A stretch of DNA of 64,000 bases. It comes from Stutzerimonas degradans (lineage in GTDB: Bacteria; Pseudomonadota; Gammaproteobacteria; Pseudomonadales; Pseudomonadaceae). The notes beneath the pieces were generated by a model. The model worked only from the letters and a program-made list of their open reading frames with translations, had not been told where the DNA came from and searched no databases. A program made the position numbers and the translations under genes. The DNA lies in NCBI RefSeq assembly GCF_024448505.1, contig NZ_JAMOHV010000003.1:362760-426759 (forward strand), in the 5' to 3' direction. Each line of letters starts with the position of its first letter. Position 1 is the stretch's first letter. Shown here one piece after another: positions 50,619 through 60,403 of this stretch.

Positions 50619-51515
50619 ATGCCGGCATTACACGATCCAGTCATCGACCGTTTTCTGGATGCGCTGTGGCTGGAGAAAGGTCTGGTGGACAATACGCGCG
50701 ACGCCTATTGCAGCGACCTCGCCCTGTTCAATGGCTGGCTCGCGGAGCGCGGGGCTTCTCTGGTCGGTGCGGGCCGCGACGCCATTCTCGATCACTTGGC
50801 CTGGCGTCTGGCCAATGGTTACAAAGCACGTTCGACCGCGCGGTTTCTCTCCGGTTTGCGTGGCTTCTATCGCTATCTGCTGCGTGAAGGCGTGGTGGAG
50901 ATCGATCCGACGCTGAGGGTCGATCTGCCGCGGCTGGGCCGATCGCTACCCAAGGCCCTGTCCGAGGCCGATGTCGAAGCGCTGCTGGCTGCGCCGGATA
51001 TTGGCGACGCGCTCGGCCTGCGCGACCGCGCGATGCTCGAGGTGCTCTACGCCTGCGGCCTGCGCGTCAGTGAATTGGTAGGCCTGCGTCAGGAGCAAAT
51101 CAGTCTGCGCCAGGGTGTATTACGCACCTTTGGTAAGGGCAACAAGGAGCGCCTGGTACCGCTGGGCGATGAAGCCATGTACTGGCTGGAGCGCTATCGT
51201 CGCGATGCGCGAGACCTGTTGCTCGGCGATAAGCTGGGCGACGTCGAATTTCCGAGTCGGCGCGGCGATCCGATGACGCGCCAGACGTTCTGGCATCGGA
51301 TCAAGCTGCATGCCAGGCAGGCCGGGATCGCTGCCGCCATCTCGCCGCACACCCTGCGGCATGCGTTTGCAACGCATCTGCTCAATCATGGCGCCGATCT
51401 GCGCACCGTGCAGATGCTGCTTGGTCACAGCGATCTGTCGACCACGCAGATCTATACGCACATCGCGCGTGCGCGCCTGCAGGCGCTGCATGCCGAGCAC
51501 CATCCGCGGGGCTAG
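50619..51515 (+). CDS. xerD: Tyrosine recombinase XerD
   Basis: A 298-residue recombinase that with XerC resolves chromosome dimers at dif. The N-terminal SAM-like domain is followed by the catalytic domain with LYACGLRVSELVGLR (Arg), HTLRHAFATHLLNHG (His-x2-Arg) and the nucleophile segment HSDLSTTQIYTHIA. ATG 50619 starts at PALHDPVIDRFLDAL; an upstream frame adds unrelated residues. No dif site is seen here. Confidence 0.96.
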   Translation: MPALHDPVIDRFLDALWLEKGLVDNTRDAYCSDLALFNGWLAERGASLVGAGRDAILDHLAWRLANGYKARSTARFLSGLRGFYRYLLREGVVEIDPTLRVDLPRLGRSLPKALSEADVEALLAAPDIGDALGLRDRAMLEVLYACGLRVSELVGLRQEQISLRQGVLRTFGKGNKERLVPLGDEAMYWLERYRRDARDLLLGDKLGDVEFPSRRGDPMTRQTFWHRIKLHARQAGIAAAISPHTLRHAFATHLLNHGADLRTVQMLLGHSDLSTTQIYTHIARARLQALHAEHHPRG

Positions 51516-51656
51516 CTGAGCATGGTGTCGAGGAGAGTTGCACCAATCTGCGACGCGCTTCGGTGTTTGTACCTGTCGGTTGGCTCGCGACGGTTTGCAG
51601 GCGGCTGCTGTGATAGGCTGTACGCCTTTTTCTCGACCGTCGTTGCAGGAGTTTTC

Positions 51657-52382
51657 ATGGGCGCGATTCGTTTGTTCACCGTCGTGGCCGCCAGCCTGGC
51701 CAGTACCTTCGTCTTCGCTGCCGACCCTGATCAGGCGATTCGCAAGACGCTGCAAACGGCTCAGCCGGACCTGCCGATCGAGGCGATTGCCGAAAGTCCG
51801 ATGTCGGGGCTCTATCAGGTGCAGCTGAAGGGCGGTCGCCAGCTTTACGCCAGCGCCGACGGCCAGTTCGTCTTGCAGGGCTTCCTCTATCGTTTTCAGG
51901 ACGGCCGAGCAGTCAATCTGACCGAACAGGCGCAGAGTCAGTCGGTGGCGCGCGAGATCGATGCGATTCCGGCGAGCGAGATGGTGGTGTTCGCGCCGAA
52001 GAATCCGAAAACCCACATCACCGTCTTTACCGACACCGATTGCGGCTACTGCCAGAAGCTGCACAGCGAGGTTCCCGAGCTGAATCGTCTGGGTGTCGAG
52101 GTGCGCTACGTCGCCTTTCCGCGCCAAGGCATGGGTAGCCACGGTGCCAACACGCTGACCAGCGTCTGGTGCGCCAAGGATCGCCAGGCGGCGATGAATC
52201 TGGCCAAGGCGCGCAAGGATGTGCCGCAGGCCAGCTGTGACAGCCCGATTGCCAAGCAGTACGCTCTCGGCCAGCTGATCGGCGTGCAGGGCACGCCTGC
52301 CATTATCCTCGCCGACGGCCAGATGATTCCCGGCTATCAGCCGGCACCGCAGTTGGCGGAGCTGGCGTTGCAGGCCAACTGA
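51657..52382 (+). CDS. dsbC: Thiol:disulfide interchange protein DsbC
   Basis: A 241-residue periplasmic disulfide isomerase. Signal peptide (LFTVVAASLASTFVFA), dimerisation domain (PDLPIEAIAESPMSGLYQVQL), and thioredoxin-like domain with active-site DCGYC, a second cysteine pair (VWCAKD and ASCDSP) and cis-proline loop GTPAI. ATG 51657 has AGGAG upstream. It follows xerD as in PAO1 (PA3738-PA3737). Confidence 0.96.
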   Translation: MGAIRLFTVVAASLASTFVFAADPDQAIRKTLQTAQPDLPIEAIAESPMSGLYQVQLKGGRQLYASADGQFVLQGFLYRFQDGRAVNLTEQAQSQSVAREIDAIPASEMVVFAPKNPKTHITVFTDTDCGYCQKLHSEVPELNRLGVEVRYVAFPRQGMGSHGANTLTSVWCAKDRQAAMNLAKARKDVPQASCDSPIAKQYALGQLIGVQGTPAIILADGQMIPGYQPAPQLAELALQAN

Positions 52383-52571
52383 CAGCTGGTCCGAGCCGAT
52401 TCATCCGCATGTCTCGGCGGGTCTCGATGAGCGATTCGCCTAGGCATGCACCTGATGCTGGGCTCGTGCCCGCCAGCGGCGACAAATGCCTCAGCGTACA
52501 CCTGGATGAGTCGCTGGCGCAGTGACATCGGCGGCTGGGCCTGTACGGTGTCGATGTCGCGCGATGGCCGA

Positions 52572-52600
52572 TTGACTAACGGCGACGCCCTTCGTAATGT
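52572..52600 (+). promoter_or_regulatory. Sigma-70 promoter of hom
   Basis: TTGACT (52572-52577) and TAATGT (52595-52600) are 17 bp apart. The leader of about 50 nt contains CCCCC (52624-52628) that can pair with GGGGG (52646-52650) of the ribosome-binding site. Confidence 0.65.
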
Positions 52601-52658
52601 GCGACTCTTTTGTTCGGCCGGTGCCCCCGGTCGATCGCCGTAAATGGGGGAGTGCAGC

Positions 52659-53963
52659 TTGAAACCGGTGAAAGTTGGCATTTGTGGGCTAGGAACCGTC
52701 GGTGGCGGTACCTTCAATGTGCTCAAGCGCAACGCTGAGGAGATTGCCCGCCGCGCCGGACGTGGCATCGAGGTCGCGCAGATCGCCACTCGCCAGCCAA
52801 ACCCCAAGTGCGACACCACCGGCACCCCGGTAACCGATGACGTGTTCGACGTCATCAACAATCCCGAGATCGATATCGTCGTCGAGCTGATCGGCGGTTA
52901 TACGCTGGCGCGCGAGCTGGTGCTTAGGGCCATCGATAACGGCAAGCACGTGGTTACCGCCAATAAGGCGCTGATCGCCGTCCACGGCAACGAACTGTTC
53001 GCCAAAGCCCGCGAGAAGGGCGTGATCGTCGCGTTCGAGGCTTCGGTGGCCGGCGGCATTCCGGTGATCAAGGCGATTCGCGAAGGACTGGCCGGCAACC
53101 GTATCAACTGGGTGGCCGGGATCATCAACGGCACCGGCAATTTCATCCTCACCGAGATGCGCGAGAAGGGGCGAGCCTTCGCCGACGTGCTCAAGGAGGC
53201 GCAGGCGCTGGGTTACGCCGAGGCCGATCCGACCTTCGATGTCGAAGGTATCGATGCCGCGCACAAGCTGACCATTCTGGCGTCCATTGCCTTCGGCATC
53301 CCGCTGCAGTTCGACAAAGCCTACACCGAGGGCATCGGCCAGCTGACCACCGCCGACGTCAACTACGCCGAGGCGCTGGGCTACCGCATCAAGCACCTGG
53401 GCGTGGCTCGTCGCACCGAAGCGGGTATCGAGCTGCGGGTGCACCCGACCCTGATTCCCGCCGATCGCCTGATCGCCAACGTCAACGGCGTGATGAACGC
53501 GGTAATGGTCAATGGCGATGCCGTAGGCAGCACGCTTTACTACGGCGCCGGGGCCGGCATGGAGCCGACCGCATCGGCGGTGGTCGCCGATCTTGTCGAT
53601 GTCGCCCGCGCGCTGACCACCGACCCGCATAATCGCGTGCCGCATCTGGCGTTCCAGCCGGATTCGCTGTCCGATCATCCGATCCTGCCGATTGCCGCCT
53701 GCGAGAGCGCCTATTACCTGCGCATCCAGGCCAAGGATCATCCGGGCGTGTTGGCGCAGGTCGCCACCATCCTGTCCGAGCGCGGGATCAACATCGAGTC
53801 GATCATGCAGAAGGAAGTTGAGGAGCATGATGGTCTGGTGCCGGTGATTCTGGTCACCCATCGGGTTGTCGAGCAGCGCATCGATGACGCGATTGCCGCG
53901 CTCGAAGCGCTCGACGACGTGGCGGACAAGGTCGTGCGGATTCGCGTCGAACAACTGAACTAA
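52659..53963 (+). CDS. hom: Homoserine dehydrogenase
   Basis: Reduces aspartate semialdehyde to homoserine for threonine and methionine. The 434-residue protein has the nucleotide-binding motif GICGLGTVGGG, the substrate region NGTGNFILTEM and a C-terminal ACT domain (YYLRIQAKDHPGVLAQVATIL) for threonine feedback. The start is a rare TTG placed six bases after GGGGGAG; the in-frame ATG at 52644 overlaps that ribosome-binding site and is unlikely. thrC follows 64 nt downstream. Confidence 0.95.
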   Translation: MKPVKVGICGLGTVGGGTFNVLKRNAEEIARRAGRGIEVAQIATRQPNPKCDTTGTPVTDDVFDVINNPEIDIVVELIGGYTLARELVLRAIDNGKHVVTANKALIAVHGNELFAKAREKGVIVAFEASVAGGIPVIKAIREGLAGNRINWVAGIINGTGNFILTEMREKGRAFADVLKEAQALGYAEADPTFDVEGIDAAHKLTILASIAFGIPLQFDKAYTEGIGQLTTADVNYAEALGYRIKHLGVARRTEAGIELRVHPTLIPADRLIANVNGVMNAVMVNGDAVGSTLYYGAGAGMEPTASAVVADLVDVARALTTDPHNRVPHLAFQPDSLSDHPILPIAACESAYYLRIQAKDHPGVLAQVATILSERGINIESIMQKEVEEHDGLVPVILVTHRVVEQRIDDAIAALEALDDVADKVVRIRVEQLN

Positions 53964-54027
53964 CCGGAGCTGACGAGCCGTAGGCCTTGCTGCTTGCGGT
54001 TTCAGGCTCAAACCGAAGGTTTGCAAA

Positions 54028-55452
54028 ATGCGCTACATCAGTACCCGCGGCCAGGCTCCGGCCCTGAATTTCGAAGATGTGCTGCTGGCCGGTCTGGCCA
54101 GCGACGGCGGCCTCTATGTGCCGGAAAACCTGCCGCGCTTCACCGTTGAGGAGATCGCCTCCTGGGCGGGGCTGCCGTACCACGAGCTGGCTTTCCGGGT
54201 GATGCGGCCGTTCGTCAGCGGCAGCATTCCGGATGCCGATTTCAAGCAGATTCTCGAGCAGACCTACGCCACTGGCGAAGGTGGCGTATTTGCCCACGCT
54301 GCGGTGGCGCCGCTGCGCCAGCTGAACGGTAACGAGTGGGTGCTGGAGCTGTTCCACGGCCCGACCCTAGCGTTCAAGGATTTTGCCCTGCAGCTGCTCG
54401 GCCGCCTGCTCGACTACGTGCTGGCCAAGCGCGGTGAGCGCGTGGTGATCATGGGTGCGACCTCCGGCGATACCGGCTCGGCCGCCATCGAAGGTTGCCG
54501 CCGCTGCGAGAACGTCGACATCTTCATCATGCATCCGCATAACCGTGTGTCGGAAGTGCAGCGCCGGCAGATGACCACGATCGCTGGCGAGAACATCCAC
54601 AACATCGCCATCGAAGGCAACTTTGACGACTGCCAGGAGATGGTCAAGGCCAGCTTCGCCGACCAGGGTTTCCTCAAGGGCACCCGGCTGGTGGCGGTCA
54701 ACTCGATCAACTGGGCGCGGATCATGGCCCAGATCGTTTACTACTTCCATGCTGCGCTGCAGCTGGGTGGTCCGGCACGCTCGGTGGCGTTCTCGGTGCC
54801 GACCGGCAACTTCGGCGACATCTTTGCCGGCTACCTGGCGCGGAACATGGGCCTGCCGGTGAGCCAGCTGATCGTCGCCACCAACCGCAACGACATCCTG
54901 CACCGCTTCATGTCCGGCAACCGCTACGACAAGGACACCTTGCACCCGTCGCTGTCGCCGTCGATGGACATCATGGTGTCGTCCAACTTCGAGCGTCTGC
55001 TGTTCGATTTGCACGGGCGCAATGGCAAGGCGGTGGCCGATCTGCTGGATGCCTTCAGGGCCAGTGGCAAGCTGTCGGTCGAGGAAGACCGCTGGACCGA
55101 GGCACGCAAGTTGTTCGACTCGCTTGCAGTGGATGATGCGCAGACCTGCGCGACCATCGCTGAAGTGTTCCGTGAAACCGGTGAGTTGCTCGATCCGCAC
55201 ACTGCCATTGGCGTGCGCGCCGCGCGTGAATGTCGGCGCAGCCTGAGCGTGCCGATGGTGACGCTCGGCACCGCGCATCCGGTGAAATTCCCCGAGGCGG
55301 TGCAGAAGGCCGGAGTGGGCAAGGCGCTCGAGCTGCCGGCGCATCTGGCCGATCTGTTCGAGCGGCCTGAGCGCTGCACGGTGCTGGCCAATGAGTTGAA
55401 GGCGGTTCAGGCCTTCGTCGGCCAGCATGGTAATCGCGGCAAGCCGCTGTAA
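54028..55452 (+). CDS. thrC: Threonine synthase
   Basis: A 474-residue PLP enzyme that converts phosphohomoserine to threonine. YISTRGQAPALNFEDVLLAGLASDGGLYVPE is the N-terminus, FHGPTLAFKDFALQ carries the PLP lysine and GATSGDTGSAAIEG the phosphate-binding loop. A strong terminator follows. Confidence 0.97.
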   Translation: MRYISTRGQAPALNFEDVLLAGLASDGGLYVPENLPRFTVEEIASWAGLPYHELAFRVMRPFVSGSIPDADFKQILEQTYATGEGGVFAHAAVAPLRQLNGNEWVLELFHGPTLAFKDFALQLLGRLLDYVLAKRGERVVIMGATSGDTGSAAIEGCRRCENVDIFIMHPHNRVSEVQRRQMTTIAGENIHNIAIEGNFDDCQEMVKASFADQGFLKGTRLVAVNSINWARIMAQIVYYFHAALQLGGPARSVAFSVPTGNFGDIFAGYLARNMGLPVSQLIVATNRNDILHRFMSGNRYDKDTLHPSLSPSMDIMVSSNFERLLFDLHGRNGKAVADLLDAFRASGKLSVEEDRWTEARKLFDSLAVDDAQTCATIAEVFRETGELLDPHTAIGVRAARECRRSLSVPMVTLGTAHPVKFPEAVQKAGVGKALELPAHLADLFERPERCTVLANELKAVQAFVGQHGNRGKPL

Positions 55453-55469
55453 GCGCAGCGCAGCAATGC

Positions 55470-55497
55470 AAAAGGCCAGTCGTGAGACTGGCCTTTT
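55470..55497 (+). terminator. Rho-independent terminator of thrC
   Basis: AAAAGGCCAGTC and GACTGGCCTTTT form a perfect 12-bp stem with a four-base loop. It is symmetric and may also act for the converging rnt transcript. Confidence 0.9.
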
Positions 55498-55539
55498 GCG
55501 TTCTAGCGATAGCGTTGTAAACGCCTCGCAGCTGCGGCG

Positions 55540-56214
55540 TTATTCGTCGAACTCTTCCCAGCCACCCATTTCCCGCCAGCGGTTGACGATCCCGCAGAAC
55601 AGCTCAGCGGTCTTCTCGGTGTCGTAGCGTGCCGAGTGTGCCTCGCGGCCGTCGAAATCGATTCCGGCCGCTTGGCAGGCCTTGGCCAGCACGGTCTGGC
55701 CGTAGGCAAGGCCGGCGAGCGTGGCGGTGTCGAAGCTGGAGAATGGATGGAACGGGTTGCGCTTGATATCGCAGCGGGCAATCGCCGCGTTGAGGAAGCC
55801 TAGGTCGAAGCTGCTGTTGTGACCGACCAGAATCGCCCGCTTGCAGCCACTGGACTTCACCGCCTTGCGCACATTGCGGAAGATCTCGTGCAGCGCGTGG
55901 TCTTCACTGACCGCCATACGCAACGGGTGATCGAGTTTGATGCCGGTGAATTCCAGTGCTGCCGGCTCGATGTTGGCGCCGGCGAACGGTTCGACACGAA
56001 AGAACTGCGTTTCCTGCGGGTAGAGCAGGCCCTGCTCATCCATGCCGATGGTCACCGCAGCGATTTCCAGCAAGGCGTCGGTGGCGCAGTTGAAACCGCC
56101 GCACTCGACGTCGATGACGACGGGCAGGAAGCCGCGGAAGCGGCGCGCCATTGGCGAACGAGGGCGGCCCGGCTGGTTGGTGTCCAGCTCGTCGTCGAAA
56201 TGCTCGTCGCTCAT
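55540..56214 (-). CDS. rnt: Ribonuclease T
   Basis: A 224-residue DEDDh exoribonuclease that trims tRNA and other stable RNA 3' ends. The first motif [22 protein letters not shown] has Gly-Gly where many RNase T proteins have Thr/Ala-Gly. [15 protein letters not shown] and [14 protein letters not shown] supply the other catalytic residues. It is co-transcribed with pyrC, overlapping its end by 4 nt (ATGA). Confidence 0.96.
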   Translation of the reverse strand: MSDEHFDDELDTNQPGRPRSPMARRFRGFLPVVIDVECGGFNCATDALLEIAAVTIGMDEQGLLYPQETQFFRVEPFAGANIEPAALEFTGIKLDHPLRMAVSEDHALHEIFRNVRKAVKSSGCKRAILVGHNSSFDLGFLNAAIARCDIKRNPFHPFSSFDTATLAGLAYGQTVLAKACQAAGIDFDGREAHSARYDTEKTAELFCGIVNRWREMGGWEEFDE

Positions 56215-57254
56215 CGGCTTGCCTCCAGGCGCCAGCGCAGGATTTCCCCGGCGCGCAGCGGAATCAGCTGCTGCTCGCCGAACGGCAGGCTGGCCGGCAT
56301 TTCCCAGGCGTCGCGCACCAGCGTGATCTGCTCGGTGTTGCGCGGCAGGCCGTAGAAGTCGGCGCCGAAGTGGCTGGCGAAGGCTTCCAGCCGGTCCAGC
56401 GCGTTGCGCTGTTCGAAGGCCTCGGCATACAGCTCGATGGCCGCATGCGCGGTATAGCAGCCGGCGCAGCCACAGGCGGATTCTTTGGCATGTTGGGCAT
56501 GCGGCGCCGAGTCCGTGCCGAGGAAGAACTTCGGATTGCCGCTGGTGGCAGCATCCAGCAGCGCTTCCTGGTGCACGTTGCGCTTGAGAATGGGCAGGCA
56601 GAAGAAGTGCGGGCGAATGCCGCCGACCAACATGTGGTTGCGGTTGTACAGCAGATGGTGGGCGGTGATGGTGGCGCCAACATTGGCGCCGGCCGCCTCG
56701 ACGAACTGCACGGCATCGCGTGTGGTGATGTGCTCGAACACCACCTTCAGTTGCGGGAAGCGCTCGGTTACACGGCTCAGCTGCTCGTCGATGAAATGCT
56801 TCTCGCGGTCGAAGATATCGATTTCGCTGCGCGTCACCTCGCCGTGCACGAGCAGGGGCAGGCCGACCTCGGCCATCGTTTCCAATACCGGGAAGATGTT
56901 GTCGATCCGCGTCACGCCCGATGCCGAGTTGGTCGTGGCGCCGGCAGGGTAGAGCTTGGCCGCGTGCACGAAGCCGCTGGCCTTGGCGGCGCGCACGTCT
57001 TCGACGCTGGTGCTGTCGGTGAGGTAGAGCACCATCAGCGGTTCGAAGCGACTGCCGTTCGGGCGGGCGGCGAGGATGCGCTGGCGATAGGCGGCAGCTT
57101 CATCGGCGTTGCGTACTGGCGGCACCAGGTTGGGCATGATGATCGCGCGGGCGAACTGGTGCGCGGCGTCGGCCACCGTGTGCGATAGCACCGCGCCGTC
57201 GCGCAGGTGGATATGCCAGTCGTCGGGGCGCAGCAGGGTGATTCGGTCGGACAT
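56211..57254 (-). CDS. pyrC: Dihydroorotase
   Basis: A 347-residue class II dihydroorotase of pyrimidine synthesis. [13 protein letters not shown] carries the metal-binding His-x-His, [15 protein letters not shown] includes the carbamylated lysine, [17 protein letters not shown] and [13 protein letters not shown] the further metal and catalytic residues. ATG 57254 starts at [12 protein letters not shown]. Confidence 0.97.
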   Translation of the reverse strand: MSDRITLLRPDDWHIHLRDGAVLSHTVADAAHQFARAIIMPNLVPPVRNADEAAAYRQRILAARPNGSRFEPLMVLYLTDSTSVEDVRAAKASGFVHAAKLYPAGATTNSASGVTRIDNIFPVLETMAEVGLPLLVHGEVTRSEIDIFDREKHFIDEQLSRVTERFPQLKVVFEHITTRDAVQFVEAAGANVGATITAHHLLYNRNHMLVGGIRPHFFCLPILKRNVHQEALLDAATSGNPKFFLGTDSAPHAQHAKESACGCAGCYTAHAAIELYAEAFEQRNALDRLEAFASHFGADFYGLPRNTEQITLVRDAWEMPASLPFGEQQLIPLRAGEILRWRLEASR

Positions 57255-57356
57255 GCGGGTTTCCTGGCGGGTGAAACGTGCGCGAATGCTACCGGAAAAG
57301 CCTGCCGGCGGCACGCGTCGCTCCCCGCAGCCGGAGCTAGCGTGGGCGGGGATGGC

Positions 57357-57383
57357 TCAAGTTTTGTGGCGCCGCTCCGATAC
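57357..57383 (+). promoter_or_regulatory. Sigma-28 (FliA) promoter of motY
   Basis: TCAAGTTT (57357-57364), 11 bp, then TCCGATAC (57376-57383) matches the flagellar consensus TAAAGTTT-N11-GCCGATAA at 13 of 16 positions. Transcription would start near 57390. The motY ribosome-binding site lies in CTCCGGAG, which can pair with the upstream CCGGAG (57385-57390). Confidence 0.7.
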
Positions 57384-57415
57384 CCCGGAGGAATGCGTTC
57401 TCTCCGGAGTTTCCC

Positions 57416-58309
57416 GTGCGCCTGCGTCCGCTCGTGCTGTGCTGCCTGTTGGCCTCCCCGGCCGATGCCATCACCTTCCAGACCCGTCTGGAACGGGTGC
57501 AGTGGCATGTCGAGGGGGATCAGTTCGAGTGCCGCCTGAGTCAGCCGATCGCCGGCTTCGGCAGTGGGCAGTTCGTCCGGCGCGCTGGCGAGGAGGCGAT
57601 CTTCCGTCTGCAGTCCCCGCAGCGCTGGCTGGGTGCAGGATCGGCCACGCTTTATGCGGCCGCGGCGCCCTGGCAGCCGGCGCGAGGTGATATCAACCTG
57701 GGCGTGGTATCGGTCGGTGGCGGCGAAATTCCGTTTAACAGCTCGCATCTGCAGGCTGGCCGCCTGCTTAGCGGGCTGCTCGAAGGCCGTAGCCCGGTCG
57801 TGCGTCACCGCACCCTGCACGGCGGCGAAACGCTGGAGGTGCGCCTGCTGCCTGCGCGATTCGCCAAGGCCTACGAGGACTATCGCGCCTGCGCGGCCAA
57901 GCTGCTGCCGGTCAATTACGATCAGGTGCGCCAATCGCAGGTCGGTTTTCCGTCTGGAGATGTGGTGCTGGATGATGTCGCACGCGCCAAGCTGGACATC
58001 ATCCTGCAGTTCCTCAAGGCCGATCCTAGCGTCAATCGCATCGTGCTCGACGGGCATTCGGACAACAGCGGCAACCGCCTGACCAATCGTGACCTGTCGC
58101 GCAGAAGGGCGGTCGCGGTGCAGGAATACCTGCAGGCCAACGGCGTACCGGAGGCGCAGATTACCCTGCGCTTTCATGGCGAGCGCTATCCGCTGGTACG
58201 CAACGACAGCGCCGCGGCACGGGCGAAGAATCGCCGCGTGACGCTGCGCCTGGAGCGCGAGGCGGCCAGCGAGACCGCAGCGACGGCGCCTGCCACGCCG
58301 GCCAGCTGA
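57416..58309 (+). CDS. motY: Flagellar stator-associated protein MotY
   Basis: A 297-residue periplasmic T-ring protein needed for torque with MotCD/MotAB stators. A signal peptide (LRPLVLCCLLASPADA) precedes the MotY N-domain (ITFQTRLERVQWHVEGDQFECRLSQ) and a C-terminal OmpA-like peptidoglycan-binding domain with IVLDGHSDNSGNRLTNRDLSRRRA. Start GTG 57416 follows CCGGAG. Gene order pyrC, motY, argG, gloA matches PAO1 PA3527-PA3524 in memory. It is away from other flagellar genes but has its own flagellar-type promoter. Confidence 0.92.
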   Translation: MRLRPLVLCCLLASPADAITFQTRLERVQWHVEGDQFECRLSQPIAGFGSGQFVRRAGEEAIFRLQSPQRWLGAGSATLYAAAAPWQPARGDINLGVVSVGGGEIPFNSSHLQAGRLLSGLLEGRSPVVRHRTLHGGETLEVRLLPARFAKAYEDYRACAAKLLPVNYDQVRQSQVGFPSGDVVLDDVARAKLDIILQFLKADPSVNRIVLDGHSDNSGNRLTNRDLSRRRAVAVQEYLQANGVPEAQITLRFHGERYPLVRNDSAAARAKNRRVTLRLEREAASETAATAPATPAS

Positions 58310-58384
58310 GGCGCGCGCCCCTGTAAATACAGCCCCGTGATCGGTAGAATCCACGGTTTTCCGTACAACCGTGGAGCTGATGGC

Positions 58385-59605
58385 ATGGCGGACATTAAGA
58401 AGGTGGTTCTGGCCTATTCCGGTGGCCTGGACACCTCGGTGATTCTCAAGTGGCTGCAAGACACCTACAACTGTGAAGTGGTGACCTTCACCGCCGACCT
58501 CGGTCAGGGCGAAGAGGTCGAGCCGGCCCGCGCCAAGGCCCAGGCCATGGGCGTCAAGGAAATCTACATCGACGACCTGCGCGAAGAATTCGTGCGCGAC
58601 TTCGTGTTCCCGATGTTCCGCGCCAACACCATCTACGAAGGCGAATACCTGCTGGGCACCTCCATTGCCCGCCCGCTGATCGCCAAGCGCCTGATCGAGA
58701 TCGCCAACGAGACCGGCGCCGACGCCATCTCCCATGGTGCGACCGGCAAGGGCAACGACCAGGTGCGTTTCGAGCTGGGCGCCTACGCTCTCAAGCCGGG
58801 CGTACAGGTAATCGCACCCTGGCGCGAGTGGGAGCTGACTTCCCGTGAAACGCTGATGGCCTACGCCGAAAAGGCGAAGATCCCGGTCGACTTCGCCAAA
58901 GCTGGCAAGAAATCGCCGTATTCGATGGATGCCAACCTGCTGCACATCTCCTATGAAGGCGGCGTGCTGGAAGACACTTGGACCGAGCACGAAGAAGACA
59001 TGTGGCGCTGGTCCGTCTCCCCGGAGAAGGCGCCCGACGTCCCCACCTACATCGAGCTGACCTACCGCAAGGGCGACATCGTCGCTATCGACGGCGTCGA
59101 GATGACCCCGGCCACCGTGCTGGCCAAGCTCAATGAAATCGGCGGCGCCAACGGCATCGGTCGCCTGGACATCGTGGAAAACCGCTACGTGGGCATGAAA
59201 TCCCGCGGCTGCTACGAAACCCCCGGCGGCACCATCATGCTCAAGGCCCACCGTGCCATCGAGTCGATCACCTTGGACCGCGAAGTGGCCCACCTGAAAG
59301 ACGAGCTGATGCCCAAGTACGCCAGCCTGATCTACAACGGCTACTGGTGGAGCCCCGAGCGGCAGATGCTGCAGACCATGATCGACGCCTCCCAGGAGCA
59401 CGTGAACGGCGTGGTGCGCCTGAAGCTGTACAAGGGCAACGTCATCGTCACCGGCCGCAAGTCCGACGACAGTCTGTTCGACACCCGCATCTCCACCTTC
59501 GAGGATGATGCCGGCGCCTACAACCAGGCCGATGCCGGTGGCTTCATCAAGCTGAACGCCCTGCGCATGCGCATCGCCGCTGGCAAAGGTCGTTCGCCGC
59601 TCTGA
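58385..59605 (+). CDS. argG: Argininosuccinate synthase
   Basis: A 406-residue ATP-pyrophosphatase that joins citrulline and aspartate. [14 protein letters not shown] is the PP-loop; [14 protein letters not shown] and APWREWEL are substrate-binding segments. ATG 58385 starts [15 protein letters not shown] (58345-58350) may be the -10. gloA follows after 86 nt. Confidence 0.98.
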   Translation: MADIKKVVLAYSGGLDTSVILKWLQDTYNCEVVTFTADLGQGEEVEPARAKAQAMGVKEIYIDDLREEFVRDFVFPMFRANTIYEGEYLLGTSIARPLIAKRLIEIANETGADAISHGATGKGNDQVRFELGAYALKPGVQVIAPWREWELTSRETLMAYAEKAKIPVDFAKAGKKSPYSMDANLLHISYEGGVLEDTWTEHEEDMWRWSVSPEKAPDVPTYIELTYRKGDIVAIDGVEMTPATVLAKLNEIGGANGIGRLDIVENRYVGMKSRGCYETPGGTIMLKAHRAIESITLDREVAHLKDELMPKYASLIYNGYWWSPERQMLQTMIDASQEHVNGVVRLKLYKGNVIVTGRKSDDSLFDTRISTFEDDAGAYNQADAGGFIKLNALRMRIAAGKGRSPL

Positions 59606-59691
59606 TAAGCTGCGCGGACCGAGCCTGACCCGACCCCGGCCCTGTGCCGGGGTCTTGCTTTATGCACCGTATCTGCGAGGAGAACCAACCC

Positions 59692-60084
59692 ATGAGACTG
59701 CTGCATACCATGCTGCGCGTTGGCGACATGGACAAATCCATCGCCTTCTATACCGAAGTGCTAGGCATGACCCTGCTGCGCCGCAAGGATTACCCGGATG
59801 GCCAGTTCACCCTGGCGTTCGTTGGCTATGGCGACGAGGCGCACAACAGCGTGATCGAGCTGACCCAGAACTGGGGTGTGGAGCATTACGCGCTGGGTGA
59901 CGGCTACGGCCATATCGCCCTGGAGGTGGAGGATGTCTACAAGGCCTGCGAGGACATTCGTGCCCGTGGCGGCAAGGTCACCCGTGAGCCGGGGCCGATG
60001 AAGCATGGCTCGAGCATCCTGGCGTTCATCGAGGATCCGGATGGCTACAAGATCGAGCTGCTCTCGCCGCAGCGCCGCGACTGA
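59692..60084 (+). CDS. gloA: Lactoylglutathione lyase (glyoxalase I)
   Basis: A 130-residue metal enzyme that isomerises the methylglyoxal-glutathione hemithioacetal. The ligands are visible as [11 protein letters not shown] (His), VIELTQNW (Glu), [11 protein letters not shown] (His) and [10 protein letters not shown] (Glu). The short length without extra loops suggests the nickel-dependent class. GAGGAG precedes the ATG. Confidence 0.96.
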   Translation: MRLLHTMLRVGDMDKSIAFYTEVLGMTLLRRKDYPDGQFTLAFVGYGDEAHNSVIELTQNWGVEHYALGDGYGHIALEVEDVYKACEDIRARGGKVTREPGPMKHGSSILAFIEDPDGYKIELLSPQRRD

Positions 60085-60089
60085 CCAAT

Positions 60090-60115
60090 AAAAAAGCCCC
60101 GAAAGGGGCTTTTTT
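60090..60115. terminator. Bidirectional terminator, gloA and small gene
   Basis: AAAAAAGCCCC and GGGGCTTTTTT form an 11-bp stem around a GAAA tetraloop, with A and T tracts on both sides. It serves gloA on the plus strand and probably the small acidic gene on the minus strand. Confidence 0.95.
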
Positions 60116-60116
60116 A

Positions 60117-60296
60117 TTACAGGTCGAAATCGAAATCGTTGAGCTGCTTCTGCAGACGTCGCTCTTCGAGCAGGTTGTCGATGATGCGGCGCTTGGTCAG
60201 GTTGGTCTTGGCGACTTCGGCGGGGGCATCGGTGGTTTCGTCGTCGTCTTCGGCGATGAAATCGTCTTCGATCTGTATATCTTCTTTCTCGGCCAC
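60117..60296 (-). CDS. PA3496-type small acidic protein
   Basis: A 59-residue protein starting with GTG seven bases after GGAG. The first half is strongly acidic (EKEDIQIEDDFIAEDDDE), the second basic and helical (KRRIIDNLLEERRLQKQL), ending in the alternating DFDFDL. I recognise this as the small conserved pseudomonad family represented by PA3496, sometimes labelled a putative envelope-integrity protein; its role is not established. Position next to nth agrees with PAO1 (PA3495). Its own promoter and terminator support that it is a real gene. Confidence 0.85.
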   Translation of the reverse strand: MAEKEDIQIEDDFIAEDDDETTDAPAEVAKTNLTKRRIIDNLLEERRLQKQLNDFDFDL

Positions 60297-60332
60297 GTGT
60301 TCACTCCAAGGCTACTGGGCGCTTTGGCGCAC

Positions 60333-60361
60333 CTTATAGCGGCAAACCCGGGCTCGGTAAA
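60333..60361 (-). promoter_or_regulatory. Promoter of the small acidic gene
   Basis: On the minus strand TTTACC (60361-60356) and TATAAG (60338-60333) are 17 bp apart, about 40 nt upstream of the GTG. Confidence 0.5.
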
Positions 60362-60403
60362 AAAGATTTTTTCAATCGTGAGAGAAGGATTTGTCGAGTG
60401 AGC

